Origin: Streptomyces jumonjinensis
Lineage (GTDB): Bacteria > Actinomycetota > Actinomycetes > Streptomycetales > Streptomycetaceae
DNA length: 64,000 nucleotides
Direction of reading: 5' to 3'
Assembly: GCF_009600885.1 (NCBI RefSeq)
Contig: NZ_VCLA01000140.1
Coordinates: 55,016 to 119,015, forward strand
Shown here: positions 31,510 to 43,084 of the stretch, one piece after another
Position numbering within the stretch: the first letter of the stretch is position 1
Layout: every line of letters starts with the position of its first letter
Program-made: the position numbers and the translations under genes
The notes under the pieces: generated by a model
Told to the model about the DNA's origin: nothing
Seen by the model: the letters and a program-made list of their open reading frames with translations, nothing else
Databases searched by the model: none

Positions 31510-34146
31510 GTGCCCGGTGAGAATCTGTCCCGCGACGAGGCCCGCGAGCGGGCGGAGCTGCTGTCCGTCGACGGGTACGAGGTGGCCCTCGACCTGCGGT
31601 CCGCGGTCGGGGACGAGGGGGAGCCGGCGGACGGCGGTCCCCGTACGTTCCGTTCGGTGACGACGATCCGGTTCCGCTGTGCGCGGCCGGGCTCGGCGAC
31701 CTTCGCCGATCTGCTCGCCCCGTCCGTCACCGCGGTGACGCTGAACGGGGAGAAGCTGGACCCGGCCGCCGTCTTCGACGGCTCGCGGATCGCGCTGGAC
31801 TCGCTCGCCGCGGAGAACGTGCTGGTCGTGGACGCGCAGTGCGCCTACAGCCGCACCGGTGAGGGGCTGCACCGGTTCGTCGACCCGGAGGACGGCGAGG
31901 TCTATCTCTATACGCAGTACGAGCCCGCCGACGCGCGCCGGGTCTTCGCCAACTTCGAGCAGCCGGATCTGAAGGCCCCTTTCCGCTTCGAGGTGACCGC
32001 GCCGGACGGGTGGACCGTCTGGAGCAACAGCGCGGGCGAGCGCGTCTCCAGCGACGAGATCGGGGCCGGGGTCGGGGCCGGGGTCGGGGTCGGGGCCGGG
32101 GTCGGGGCCGGGGTCGGGGTGTGGCAGTTCGCCGAGACCCAGCCGATCTCCACCTACATCACCGCGGTCGTCGCCGGTCCGTACCACTATGAGACGGATG
32201 TCTACCGCCGGTCCTTCGACGACGGCTCCGTTCTGGAGATCCCGCTGGGGGCGATGTGCCGCAAGGGCCTCGCCCGGCACTTCGACGCCGACGACATCTT
32301 CCTGGTCACCAAGCAGGGTCTGGACTTCTTCCACGACCGCTTCGACTACCCGTACCCCTTCGGCAAGTACGACCAGGCATTCGTCCCCGAGTACAACATC
32401 GGCGCGATGGAGAACCCGGGGTGCGTCACCTTCCGCGAGGAGTTCGTCTTCCGCGGCAAGGTGACCCAGGCGTCGTACGAGCGCCGGGCCAATGTCATCC
32501 TGCACGAGATGGCCCATATGTGGTTCGGCGATCTCGTCACCATGGCCTGGTGGGACGATCTCTGGCTCAAGGAGTCCTTCGCCGACTTCATGGGCTCGTA
32601 CGCGATGGTCGGCGCGACCCGGTTCACCAACGGCTGGGTCACCTTCGCCAACAACCGCAAGGCATGGGCGTACCGCGCCGACCAGCTGCCGTCCACCCAC
32701 CCGGTCACGGCCGACATCCATGATCTGGAGGCGGCCAAGCTCAACTTCGACGGCATCACCTACGCCAAGGGCGCGAGCGTCCTCAAGCAGCTGGTGGCGT
32801 ACGCGGGCGAGGACGCCTTCCTGGAGGGCGCGCGGCGCTACTTCAAGCGGCACGCGTACGGGAACACCCAGCTGGGCGATCTGCTGTCGGTGCTGGAGGA
32901 GACCTCCGGGCGGGACATGGCCGCCTGGTCGCGGGCCTGGCTCCAGACGGCCGGGGTGAACACCCTGACCCCCGAGGCGACCTATGACGCGGGCGGCAGG
33001 ATCACCGAGCTCGCCGTGCTCCAGGACGGGGAGGAGCCGCGCCCCCACCGGGTGGCGATCGGGCTCTACCGGCACGAGGACTCCGCGCTGGTGCGGTACG
33101 CACGCGCCGAGGTCGACGTCACCGACACGCGCACGGTGGTGCCGGAGCTGGCGGGGGCCGAGCAGCCCGAGCTGGTGCTGGTCAACGACGACGATCTGAC
33201 GTACTGCAAGATCCGTTTCGACCAGGGCTCGCTGGACACGCTGCGCGCCTCGCTCGGCGACATCACCGACCCGCTGGCCCGGGCGCTGGCCTGGTCGGCG
33301 CTGTGGAATCTGACCCGGGACGGGCTGATGCCCGCGCGGGACTTCATCGATCTGGTGCTCCGGTTCTCCGGGCGCGAGAGCGACATCGGCGTCCTCCAGA
33401 TGCTGCACGCCTGGGCGCACTCGGCGCTGACGTACTACGCGGCCCCCGACTGGCGCGCGGAGGGCGGGCGGCTGCTCGCCGAGGGCGCGCTGAACGAGCT
33501 GCGGAAGGCCGAGCCGGGGAGCGAGCACCAGCTGACCTGGGCGCGGTTCTTCGCCTCGGCGGCGGACTCGGCGGCCGATCTCCAGCTGCTCCAGGGGCTG
33601 CTCGACGGCACGGCGAAGATCGACGGGCTGGAGGTCGACCAGGAGCTGCGCTGGGCGCTCCTCGGGCCGCTGGCCTCGCACGGGGCGGCCGGCGAGGCGG
33701 AGATCGCGGCGGAGCTGGCGCGCGACGACACCGCGTCCGGCAAGCGGCACCAGCTGCGCTGTCTGGCGGCGCGGCCGTCCGCCGAGGTGAAGGCCGAGGC
33801 GTGGGCGCGGGTGGTGGAGTCCGACGAGCTCTCCAACGCGCTGGCGGGGGCGACGATCGCGGGGTGGACGCAGGCGGGGCAGCGGGAGCTGCTCGCGCCG
33901 TACACCGAGAAGTACTTCGCGGCGATCGAACGGGTGTGGGAGGAGCGCTCCATCCAGATCGGGATGGACGTGGTGAGCGGGCTGTTCCCCGCGTTCCAGG
34001 GCGAGCGGGCGCTGGCGGCGGCGGACGTCTGGCTGGCGGCGCACGAGTCGGCCGCGCCCGCCCTGCGCCGGCTGGTGCTCGAATCCCGCGACGATCTGGC
34101 GCGGGGGCTGCGCGGTCAGGTGTGCGACGCGGAGGCGGCGGGCTGA
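31510..34146 (+). CDS. pepN: Aminopeptidase N (M1), with an in-frame repeat insertion
   Basis: This 878-aa zinc aminopeptidase has the exopeptidase motif GAMEN (298-302), the zinc motif HEMAHMWFGD (332-341) and the downstream KESFA glutamate. I chose GTG 31510 because GAAGGAG ends six bases upstream and the paralog begins the same way. The GTG at 31504 overlaps the ribosome site. Residues 184-203 are a Gly-Ala/Gly-Val repeat from a GGGGCCGGGGTC expansion in a loop that the paralog lacks. It trims N-terminal residues from cytosolic peptides. Confidence 0.95.
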   Translation: MPGENLSRDEARERAELLSVDGYEVALDLRSAVGDEGEPADGGPRTFRSVTTIRFRCARPGSATFADLLAPSVTAVTLNGEKLDPAAVFDGSRIALDSLAAENVLVVDAQCAYSRTGEGLHRFVDPEDGEVYLYTQYEPADARRVFANFEQPDLKAPFRFEVTAPDGWTVWSNSAGERVSSDEIGAGVGAGVGVGAGVGAGVGVWQFAETQPISTYITAVVAGPYHYETDVYRRSFDDGSVLEIPLGAMCRKGLARHFDADDIFLVTKQGLDFFHDRFDYPYPFGKYDQAFVPEYNIGAMENPGCVTFREEFVFRGKVTQASYERRANVILHEMAHMWFGDLVTMAWWDDLWLKESFADFMGSYAMVGATRFTNGWVTFANNRKAWAYRADQLPSTHPVTADIHDLEAAKLNFDGITYAKGASVLKQLVAYAGEDAFLEGARRYFKRHAYGNTQLGDLLSVLEETSGRDMAAWSRAWLQTAGVNTLTPEATYDAGGRITELAVLQDGEEPRPHRVAIGLYRHEDSALVRYARAEVDVTDTRTVVPELAGAEQPELVLVNDDDLTYCKIRFDQGSLDTLRASLGDITDPLARALAWSALWNLTRDGLMPARDFIDLVLRFSGRESDIGVLQMLHAWAHSALTYYAAPDWRAEGGRLLAEGALNELRKAEPGSEHQLTWARFFASAADSAADLQLLQGLLDGTAKIDGLEVDQELRWALLGPLASHGAAGEAEIAAELARDDTASGKRHQLRCLAARPSAEVKAEAWARVVESDELSNALAGATIAGWTQAGQRELLAPYTEKYFAAIERVWEERSIQIGMDVVSGLFPAFQGERALAAADVWLAAHESAAPALRRLVLESRDDLARGLRGQVCDAEAAG

Positions 34147-34290
34147 CCTGCGGGCCGACCGTGCCTGCGACGCGGAGGCGGCGGGCTGACCTGCGGGCCG
34201 ACCCGCGGGCCGACCGTGCCTGCGACGCGGAGGCGGGACCGGTCCGCGGACCGGCCGCCGCCCGCAACGCGGAGGCGGCGGGCCGGCCCC
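34123..34290. repeat. Imperfect repeats of the pepN 3' end
   Basis: TGCGACGCGGAGGCG, the last codons of pepN, recurs at 34165 and 34221 and, with one change, at 34264, each with variants of GGCGGGCTGACCTGCGGGCC. The 34147-34427 gap therefore looks like duplicated gene end. Otherwise only a short promoter region for the next gene is left. Confidence 0.75.
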
Positions 34291-34427
34291 CGTCGCCCCG
34301 CTGTCGGGGGCGTCCGTTCCGTCAACCGGCGTGGACGCCCCCGGGCTTGAGGACGAGCATGTCCTGAAATATCGACGAATCTGTAACAGGGGTTAGGGGT
34401 GGGGCGGGTGTTGGGCATGCCCCGTGC

Positions 34428-35441
34428 ATGAACCATGACACCCGCACCCCCCTCCCCCTCGCTCATCTCGCCGCCGCCCGGCCCCGGGTGCTCTCGGCCG
34501 CCCAGCTGCGCGCCCATGGCATCTCCCCGGCCCAGGCCGCGGCCCGCACCCGCCCCGGGGGGACCTGGCAGACCCTGCTGCCGGGGGTGTATCTGCTGCA
34601 CCGCTCGGCGGCCACCAGCGAGGAGCGGCTGCACGGGGCGCTCCTCTACGCGGGACGCCCGGCAGCGGAGCCGCAGAGCGGAAGCGCACCCCCGTACGGA
34701 GCGGCCATGGTCACCGGGTTCGCCGCCCTCGTCCTCCACCGGTTCGCCTCCGTACCGCCGTTGTCCGCGCTGGAGCACATCGACGTACTGGTGCCGGCGG
34801 CCCGGCGGCTGCGGTCCACCGGGTGCGCGCGGATCGTCAGGACACGGGAGACGCCCCGGCCGCTGGAGATCACCGGACTGCCCGTCGCGCCCGTCGCCCG
34901 CGCCCTCGCCGACGCCGTCGCACGGCTCACGGACGGGGACACCGTACGGCGGCTGCTCAGGGAGGCCGTGCACGGCGGGCACTGCGAACCGGCCGCCGTC
35001 GTCGCCGAATTGAGCCGCGCCCGGCTGCTGGGCCGCCCCCCGGTCGCGAGCGCCGTGGACGCGCTGCTCGCCGAAGGCCGCGCGGCGGCGGAGGAACGGC
35101 TCTACGAGATGGTCCGCGAGCACGGGCTGCCGGACCCGGTGTGGAATGTGGACCTACAGATTCCGGACGGCTCTCCGCTGGGCGTGGTCGACGCGTACTG
35201 GCCCGACCACGCGGTGGCCGTGGAGCTCAACACCCTCTCCCCGCGCCATGACGAGGGGCCGGGCTGGGCGGAGCAGGTCCGCAAGCGGGAGCGGCTGGAG
35301 GAGCTCGGCATCACCGTCGTCCATCTCACCCCCCGCGCGCTGCGGGAGTCCCCGTACCAGCAGGCGACCGTGGTGCGCACCGCGCTGATGGCGGCGACCG
35401 GGCATGATCCGGGCGCTTATGTAGTGGTACTCCCCCGCTGA
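34428..35441 (+). CDS. AbiEi-like N-terminal domain with DUF559/Vsr-type nuclease fold
   Basis: The protein has 337 aa. The N-terminal half (LSAAQLRAHGISPAQAAAR, WQTLLPGVYLLHRS) resembles the winged-helix domain of AbiEi-type antitoxins. The C-terminal 110 residues resemble the DUF559 PD-(D/E)xK nuclease fold: GVVDAYWPDHAVAVELN (Asp255, Glu266), then EQVRKRERLEELGITVVHLTP with Lys286. The combination is common and mostly uncharacterised in actinobacteria. No toxin gene (AbiEii) is adjacent, so a functional toxin-antitoxin role is doubtful. Confidence 0.75.
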   Translation: MNHDTRTPLPLAHLAAARPRVLSAAQLRAHGISPAQAAARTRPGGTWQTLLPGVYLLHRSAATSEERLHGALLYAGRPAAEPQSGSAPPYGAAMVTGFAALVLHRFASVPPLSALEHIDVLVPAARRLRSTGCARIVRTRETPRPLEITGLPVAPVARALADAVARLTDGDTVRRLLREAVHGGHCEPAAVVAELSRARLLGRPPVASAVDALLAEGRAAAEERLYEMVREHGLPDPVWNVDLQIPDGSPLGVVDAYWPDHAVAVELNTLSPRHDEGPGWAEQVRKRERLEELGITVVHLTPRALRESPYQQATVVRTALMAATGHDPGAYVVVLPR

Positions 35442-35633
35442 ACCCGTATCTCCCCTTCTGGCCGCCGTGGCGGATCGTCCGCGCTGGCGGATCTCTGCCA
35501 TGACCACATCACCTCTCCGTCAGCTCTCCACAAAACCCCTCCGTATACGTAAGGCTGAGCGGTCATCCGGCACCGAAATCCGGACTGACTCCTCCCCCAC
35601 AGGGAAACGTCTCCTTCGTACACAGGGAAGCTG

Positions 35634-38600
35634 ATGAACCCCGATTCCCAGAGCTCCATATCCGGGCGCAGACGAGTGGCCCGCATAGCCGCCGCCGCGT
35701 CCATGGTCACCGCGCTGGTGACCGCCGGAACCGTCCCGGTGTTCGCGGCCGGTCCCGCCGGCGACCCGGCCCCGACCACCGGGGTCAAGGCGGTCGAGGC
35801 CGCCGACAAGCTCGGCGCGGCCGACCAGGAGCTGCTCGCCGAGGCCGAGGCCAAGGGCGACAAGACCGTCACCGCCATGGTCGCCACCACGCCCGGCGCC
35901 ACCGAGCAGGCGGCCGGACAGCTGGACGCCGTCGAGGGCGCCATCGTCGGCAAGCGGTACGACAAGCTCGGCTATGTGCGGGTCACCCTCCCCACCGTCC
36001 GGGCCGAGGCCGCGCTGAAGGCCGCCGCCAAGCTCTCCAGCGTCCAGGGGATCGACCTCAAGCACGAGATCGAGCGCGAGGACCCGACGCCGGGCGGCGA
36101 CGCCGCCAAGCAGTCGCGGAAGGCCGGCAAGCAGGCCAAGTCCTACCCGGCGCCCGACAAGACCACCCCGGCGAAGAACCCGTACAACCCGTCCTTCGAG
36201 ACCGGCGCGGTGGAGTTCGTCAAGAAGAACCCCAAGGCCGACGGGCGCGGGATCACCATCGGCATCCTGGACTCCGGCGTGGACGTCGGCCACCCGGCGC
36301 TCCAGAAGACCACCACCGGTGAGCGGAAGATCGTCGACTGGGTCACCGCCACCGACCCGGTCGCCGACCGCGACAACACCTGGCGCCGGATGAACACGGT
36401 CGTGAACGGCCCGGCGTTCTCCAGCGAGGGGCGTGCCTACAAGGCCCCGGCGGGCGAGCACCGGTTCAGCGTCTTCTCCGAGAACGCCACCCTCGGCGGC
36501 GACATGGCCGGAGACCTCAACCGCGACGGCGACACCACCGACCAGTGGGGGCTGCTGTACGACGCGGGCACCCGGACCGTCCGCGTCGACCTGAACAACG
36601 ACGCCGACTTCACCAACGACAAGGTGATGAAGCCGTACCGCAACGGCAACCAGATCGGCTACTTCGGCAAGGACGACCCGAAGACCCCGATCGCCGAGCG
36701 GATCCCGTTCGTGATCGAGGTCCGCGAGGACGTCGTCTACAACGCGGCCGGCAACACCGCCGACTACGTCAACATCGGCGTCATCGAGGGCTCGCACGGC
36801 TCGCACGTGGCCGGCATCACCGCCGCCAACGGCCTGTTCGGCGGCAAGATGAACGGCGCCGCGCCCGGCGCGAAGCTGGTCTCCTCGCGCGCCTGCACCT
36901 GGACCGGCGGCTGCACCAACATCGCCCTCACCGAGGGTCTGGCCGATCTGGTCATCGAGCGCGGTGTGGACATCGTCAACATCTCCATCGGCGGTCTGCC
37001 CCCGCTGAACGACGGCAACAACACCCGTGCGGAGATGTACAACCGGCTCATCGACATCTACGGCGTCCAGCTGGTGATCTCGGCCGGCAACGACGGTCCG
37101 GGCGTCAACACCATCGGCGACCCGGGCGTGGCCGAGAAGGCCATCTCCGTCGGCGCGTCGATCACCAAAGAGACCTGGGCGTCCAACTACGGCTCCGGCG
37201 TCACCAAGAAGAACGCCATGATGCCGTTCTCCTCCCGCGGCCCGCGTGAGGACGGCGGCTTCACGCCGACCATCACCGGCCCCGGCGCGTCGATCAACAC
37301 CACCCAGACCTGGCAGGCCGGCGGTCCGGTCGCCGAGTCGGGCTACGCGCTGCCGCCCGGCTACACGATGATGCAGGGCACCTCGATGTCCTCGCCGCAG
37401 GTGGCGGGCGCTGCGGCACTGCTGCTGTCGGCGGCCGAGCAGCGCGACATCAAGCTGACCCCGGCGAAGCTCCGCACGGCGGTCACCAGCACCGCGAAGA
37501 AGATCCCCGGTGTCCAGGCCCATGAGCAGGGCGCCGGAATGATCGACGTCGTGGACGCCTGGGACTCCGTCCGCAAGGGCGTCAAGGCGCACGAGTACCA
37601 GGTCAAGGCCCCGGTCGACACCGCGATCGACTTCGCGCTGAAGACCCCCGGCTACGGCACCGGCCTCTACGACCGCGAGGGCGGTCTGAAGACCGGCAAG
37701 TCGAAGAAGTACGACCTCACCATCACCCGGACCTCCGGTCCCAAGGGCGCGCTCTCGCACGACCTGAAGTGGAAGAACAACGACGGCACCTTCCGGCTGC
37801 TCAGCGACGACCGGGTCAAGCTGCCGCTGAACGAGCCGGTCACCGTCCAGGTGCGGGCCAAGGCGGCGACCGCCGGGGTGCACAGCGCCATCCTGGAGGC
37901 GGACGACCCCACCACCGTGGGCGTGGACAAGCAGATCCTGTCGACCGTGGTGGTCTCCGCTCCGCTGGCGCAGCCCGGCTACGGCTTCTCGGCCTCCGGC
38001 TCGGTGCAGCGCAACAGCCACACCTCGTACTTCGTGACGGTGCCGGAGGGCGTGAAGACCCTGGAGGTCGCGCTCGGCGGGCTGGCGAAGAAGAGCCAGA
38101 CGCGCTTCATCTCCCTCCACCCGTACGGGGTGCAGATGGAGGACAGCGCCACGATCTTCTGCTACCCGAACTACACCAACCCGGCGAACAACTGCCGTCC
38201 GGATGTGCGTTCGTATGACAACCCGACGCCGGGCGTCTGGGAGATCGAGGTCGAGTCGCGGCGTACCTCTCCGCTGCTCGACAACCCGTACAAGCTCGAT
38301 GTGACGCTGCTGGGCGCCGAGTTCGACCCGGCCGTCCAGACGATCCCCGAGGCGGAGGTCGGCGTCCCGGCCGCCGTCGAGTGGAACGTCGTCAACCAGC
38401 TCGCCCCGATCGACGGAAAGCTCGCGGGCGGCGCGCTGGGCTCGGAGAAGGTCGTGCGGCCGACGCTCAAGGCCGACCCCGACCCCGCGCAGGGAGAGAT
38501 CCGGGACTACGAGACGGAGATCACCGTCGGTGAGGGCGTGGAGCGGCTCGACGTCTCCGTCGGGAACCCCTCCGACCGCAACGCGGACCTGGACCTCGCG

Positions 38601-38963
38601 GTCTACCGCGGCAGCGTGCGGGTGGCCAACTCCGCCGACGCCGACTCCGAGGAGTCCGTCAGCCTGGCCAAGCCGGCGGCCGGCGTCTACACGGTCGTCG
38701 TCGAGGGCTACTCCATCCCGAGCGGCACGACGGAGTTCACCTACCGCGACGCGTTCTTCGCGCCGTCGCTCGGTGAGATCAAGGTCCCCGCGAACCAGTC
38801 GGTCAAGCTGGGCACCGGCGAGTCCGCGCGGTTCAGCGCGGATGTCGTGGTGGCCGGTCCGGCTCCCGAGGGGCGCAAGTTCTTCGGCGAGGCGCGGCTG
38901 GTGAACGCGCGCGGCACCAGCGCGGGCGCGGGCAACGCGGTGATCGAGAAGGTCACGCCGTAG
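35634..38963 (+). CDS. Secreted S8-family serine peptidase (subtilase)
   Basis: The protein has 1109 aa. A Sec signal peptide (about residues 1-39) is followed by an inhibitor-like propeptide. The peptidase domain has catalytic Asp213 (GILDSGVD), His388 (EGSHGSHVAGI), oxyanion Asn486 (ISAGNDGPG) and Ser584 (GTSMSSPQVAG). The 175-residue gap between Asp and His is unusually long and contains EF-hand-like Asp-rich loops (LNRDGDTTDQ, LNNDADFTND) that may bind calcium. About 500 C-terminal residues form beta-sandwich/P-domain-like modules. It probably degrades extracellular proteins for nutrition. A GGGAAG site precedes ATG 35634. Confidence 0.94.
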   Translation: MNPDSQSSISGRRRVARIAAAASMVTALVTAGTVPVFAAGPAGDPAPTTGVKAVEAADKLGAADQELLAEAEAKGDKTVTAMVATTPGATEQAAGQLDAVEGAIVGKRYDKLGYVRVTLPTVRAEAALKAAAKLSSVQGIDLKHEIEREDPTPGGDAAKQSRKAGKQAKSYPAPDKTTPAKNPYNPSFETGAVEFVKKNPKADGRGITIGILDSGVDVGHPALQKTTTGERKIVDWVTATDPVADRDNTWRRMNTVVNGPAFSSEGRAYKAPAGEHRFSVFSENATLGGDMAGDLNRDGDTTDQWGLLYDAGTRTVRVDLNNDADFTNDKVMKPYRNGNQIGYFGKDDPKTPIAERIPFVIEVREDVVYNAAGNTADYVNIGVIEGSHGSHVAGITAANGLFGGKMNGAAPGAKLVSSRACTWTGGCTNIALTEGLADLVIERGVDIVNISIGGLPPLNDGNNTRAEMYNRLIDIYGVQLVISAGNDGPGVNTIGDPGVAEKAISVGASITKETWASNYGSGVTKKNAMMPFSSRGPREDGGFTPTITGPGASINTTQTWQAGGPVAESGYALPPGYTMMQGTSMSSPQVAGAAALLLSAAEQRDIKLTPAKLRTAVTSTAKKIPGVQAHEQGAGMIDVVDAWDSVRKGVKAHEYQVKAPVDTAIDFALKTPGYGTGLYDREGGLKTGKSKKYDLTITRTSGPKGALSHDLKWKNNDGTFRLLSDDRVKLPLNEPVTVQVRAKAATAGVHSAILEADDPTTVGVDKQILSTVVVSAPLAQPGYGFSASGSVQRNSHTSYFVTVPEGVKTLEVALGGLAKKSQTRFISLHPYGVQMEDSATIFCYPNYTNPANNCRPDVRSYDNPTPGVWEIEVESRRTSPLLDNPYKLDVTLLGAEFDPAVQTIPEAEVGVPAAVEWNVVNQLAPIDGKLAGGALGSEKVVRPTLKADPDPAQGEIRDYETEITVGEGVERLDVSVGNPSDRNADLDLAVYRGSVRVANSADADSEESVSLAKPAAGVYTVVVEGYSIPSGTTEFTYRDAFFAPSLGEIKVPANQSVKLGTGESARFSADVVVAGPAPEGRKFFGEARLVNARGTSAGAGNAVIEKVTP

Positions 38964-40275
<1,312 letters not shown>

Positions 40276-40498
40276 CGGGCTGAAGGGCTGAAGGAGTCCG
40301 CCGGGTCCCGCCGGGTCCCGCCGGGCCCCGCTGGTCATACGGTCGGACCGCCTCGCCGGGCGTCCCCTCGTCCGGCGGGGTCCCGCCCTTACCTGCACGG
40401 CCGCTGCCAGGCATTACTCGGGGGCCGCTCGCCGCTCCCCCATGGAAGGATGACGGCAAACAACACGAAAAACGTCATGTGAACGAGGAGATGACCGC

Positions 40499-43084
40499 GT
40501 GCCTGGCACGAATCTGACCCGCGAAGAGGCGCAGCTCCGGGCGCGCCTGCTGACCACCCACTCGTACGAGGTCGACCTCGATCTGAGCGGGGCGCAGGAG
40601 GGGGGGATCTACCGTTCGGTGACCACCGTGCGCTTCGACTCCGCCGAGGCGCAGGCGGAGACCTTCATCGATCTGGTCGCCCCGGCCGTGCACGAGGTGG
40701 TGCTGAACGGCAAGTCGCTCGACGTGGCCGCCGTCTTCCGGGACTCCCGGATCGCGCTGCCGCATCTGCACGAGGGGCCGAACGAGCTGACGGTCGTCGC
40801 GGACTGCGCGTACACCAACACGGGCGAGGGTCTGCACCGCTTCGTCGACCCGGTGGACGAGCAGGCGTATCTCTATACGCAGTTCGAGGTGCCGGACGCG
40901 CGCAGGGTGTTCGCGAACTTCGAGCAGCCGGACCTGAAGGCGACGTTCCAGTTCACCGTGAAGGCCCCCGAGGGCTGGAGCGTGATCTCCAACTCGCCCA
41001 CCCCCGAGCCCCAGGACAACGTCTGGCGCTTCGAGCCGACGCCCCGGATCTCCACGTACATCACGGCGCTGATCGCGGGTCCGTACCACTCGGTGCACAG
41101 CTCGTACGAGAGGGACGGGCAGTCCGTCCCGCTCGGGATCTACTGCCGTCCCTCGCTGGCCGAGTATCTCGACGCGGACGCGATCTTCGAGGTCACCCGG
41201 CAGGGCTTCGACTGGTTCCAGGAGAAGTTCGACTACGACTACCCGTTCGCCAAGTACGACCAGCTCTTCGTGCCGGAGTTCAACGCGGGCGCGATGGAGA
41301 ACGCGGGCGCGGTGACCATCCGTGACCAGTATGTCTTCCGGTCGAAGGTGACGGACGCGGCGTACGAGGTGCGGGCGGAGACCATCCTGCACGAGCTGGC
41401 CCATATGTGGTTCGGCGATCTGGTCACCATGGAGTGGTGGAACGACCTCTGGCTGAACGAGTCGTTCGCCACCTACACCTCGATCGCCTGCCAGGCCGCC
41501 GCGCCGGGCTCGCGCTGGCCCCACTCGTGGACCACGTTCGCGAACTCCATGAAGACCTGGGCGTACCGGCAGGACCAGCTGCCGTCCACCCACCCGATCA
41601 TGGCCGAGATCCGGGACATCGACGATGTCCTGGTGAACTTCGACGGCATCACCTACGCCAAGGGCGCGTCCGTGCTCAAGCAGCTGGTGGCGTATGTCGG
41701 CGAGGACGAGTTCTTCCGGGGCGTGCAGAGTTATTTCAAGGCGCACGCCTTCGGCAACACGGTGCTGACCGATCTGCTGAGCGCGCTGGAGAAGACCTCG
41801 GGGCGCGATCTGACGACCTGGTCGCAGAAGTGGCTCCAGACGGCCGGCATCAATGTGCTGCGCCCGGAGATCACGGTGTCGGCGGAGGGCTTCGTGACCT
41901 CCTTCGCCGTACGGCAGGAGGCCCCGGCGCTGCCCGCGGGCGCGAAGGGCGTCTCGACGCTCCGTCCGCACCGGATCGCGATCGGCTGCTACAACCTGGA
42001 CGCGAACGGCAAGCTGGTCCGTACGGACCGGATCGAGCTGGATGTGGACGGCGAGCTGACCGAGGTGCCGTTCCCGGCGAACACCCCCCGGCCGGCCGTG
42101 ATCCTGCTCAACGACGACGATCTGTCGTACGCCAAGGTCAGGCTGGACGAGCAGTCGCTGGCGTTCGTCACCGAACATCTGGGCGATTTCGCCGAGTCGC
42201 TGCCGCGCGCGCTGTGCTGGGCCTCGGCCTGGGACATGACCCGCGACGGCGAGCTGGCGACGCGCGACTATCTCGCGCTGGTGCTGTCGGGCATCGGCAA
42301 GGAGTCGGACATCGGCGTGGTGCAGTCGCTGCACCGGCAGGTGAAGACGGCGATCGATCTGTACGCGGCGCCGGAGTGGCGCGAGGCGGCGCTGACCCGC
42401 TGGACCGACGCGACGCTCGCGCATCTGCGGAGCGCCGAGCCGGGCAGCGACCACCAGCTCGCCTGGGCGCGGGCCTTCGCGGCGACCGCGCGCACCCCGC
42501 AGCAGCTGGATCTGCTCCAGGCGCTGCTGGACGGCGGCGAGTCGATCGAGGGGCTGGCCGTCGACACCGAGCTGCGCTGGGCCTTCGTGGAGCGGCTGGC
42601 GGCGACCGGGGTGCTGGACGAGGACGGAATCGCGGCGGAGTACGAGCGCGACCGTACGGCGGCGGGCGAGCAGCACGCGGCCACCGCGCGGGCGGCCCGG
42701 CCGAGCGCGGAGGCCAAGGCGGAGGCATGGGCGGCGGTCGTGGAGGGCGACAGCCTGCCGAACGCGAAGCAGGAGGCGGTGATCTCGGGCTTCGTGCAGA
42801 GCGATCAGCGTGAGCTGCTGGCGCCGTTCACGGAGAAGTACTTCGCGGCGGTGAAGGGTGTGTGGGAGTCCCGCAGCCCGGAGATGGCGCAGCAGATCGT
42901 GGTCGGTCTGTATCCGTCGTTGCAGGTCTCGCGGGAGACGCTGGAGGTGACGGACGCCTGGCTGGAGTCGGCTGAGCCGACGGCGGCTCTGCGGCGGCTG
43001 GTCTCGGAGTCGCGGTCGGGCGTCGAGCGTGCGCTGAAGGCGCGGGCGGCGGACGCGGCTGCGGGTGCGGCTGCGGCTTCCTGA
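40499..43084 (+). CDS. pepN: Aminopeptidase N (M1), second paralog
   Basis: The protein has 861 aa. Motifs are GAMEN (264-268), HELAHMWFGD (298-307) and LNESFATY. Sequence blocks match the paralog at 31510 throughout, including the N-terminal MPGTNLTREEA and the C-terminal ERK-like ARM repeats. This copy lacks the Gly/Val loop insertion and has the more usual HELAH and NESFA forms. GTG 40499 has GAGGAG eight bases upstream. It removes N-terminal residues from peptides in the cytoplasm. The two copies may differ in specificity or expression. Confidence 0.95.
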   Translation: MPGTNLTREEAQLRARLLTTHSYEVDLDLSGAQEGGIYRSVTTVRFDSAEAQAETFIDLVAPAVHEVVLNGKSLDVAAVFRDSRIALPHLHEGPNELTVVADCAYTNTGEGLHRFVDPVDEQAYLYTQFEVPDARRVFANFEQPDLKATFQFTVKAPEGWSVISNSPTPEPQDNVWRFEPTPRISTYITALIAGPYHSVHSSYERDGQSVPLGIYCRPSLAEYLDADAIFEVTRQGFDWFQEKFDYDYPFAKYDQLFVPEFNAGAMENAGAVTIRDQYVFRSKVTDAAYEVRAETILHELAHMWFGDLVTMEWWNDLWLNESFATYTSIACQAAAPGSRWPHSWTTFANSMKTWAYRQDQLPSTHPIMAEIRDIDDVLVNFDGITYAKGASVLKQLVAYVGEDEFFRGVQSYFKAHAFGNTVLTDLLSALEKTSGRDLTTWSQKWLQTAGINVLRPEITVSAEGFVTSFAVRQEAPALPAGAKGVSTLRPHRIAIGCYNLDANGKLVRTDRIELDVDGELTEVPFPANTPRPAVILLNDDDLSYAKVRLDEQSLAFVTEHLGDFAESLPRALCWASAWDMTRDGELATRDYLALVLSGIGKESDIGVVQSLHRQVKTAIDLYAAPEWREAALTRWTDATLAHLRSAEPGSDHQLAWARAFAATARTPQQLDLLQALLDGGESIEGLAVDTELRWAFVERLAATGVLDEDGIAAEYERDRTAAGEQHAATARAARPSAEAKAEAWAAVVEGDSLPNAKQEAVISGFVQSDQRELLAPFTEKYFAAVKGVWESRSPEMAQQIVVGLYPSLQVSRETLEVTDAWLESAEPTAALRRLVSESRSGVERALKARAADAAAGAAAAS

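Noticed and set aside
31300..34044. N-terminal extension of the DsbA-like frame across the antisense of pepN
   Set aside because: The conserved protein begins at ATG 31299 with a good ribosome site; the upstream part is antisense to pepN.
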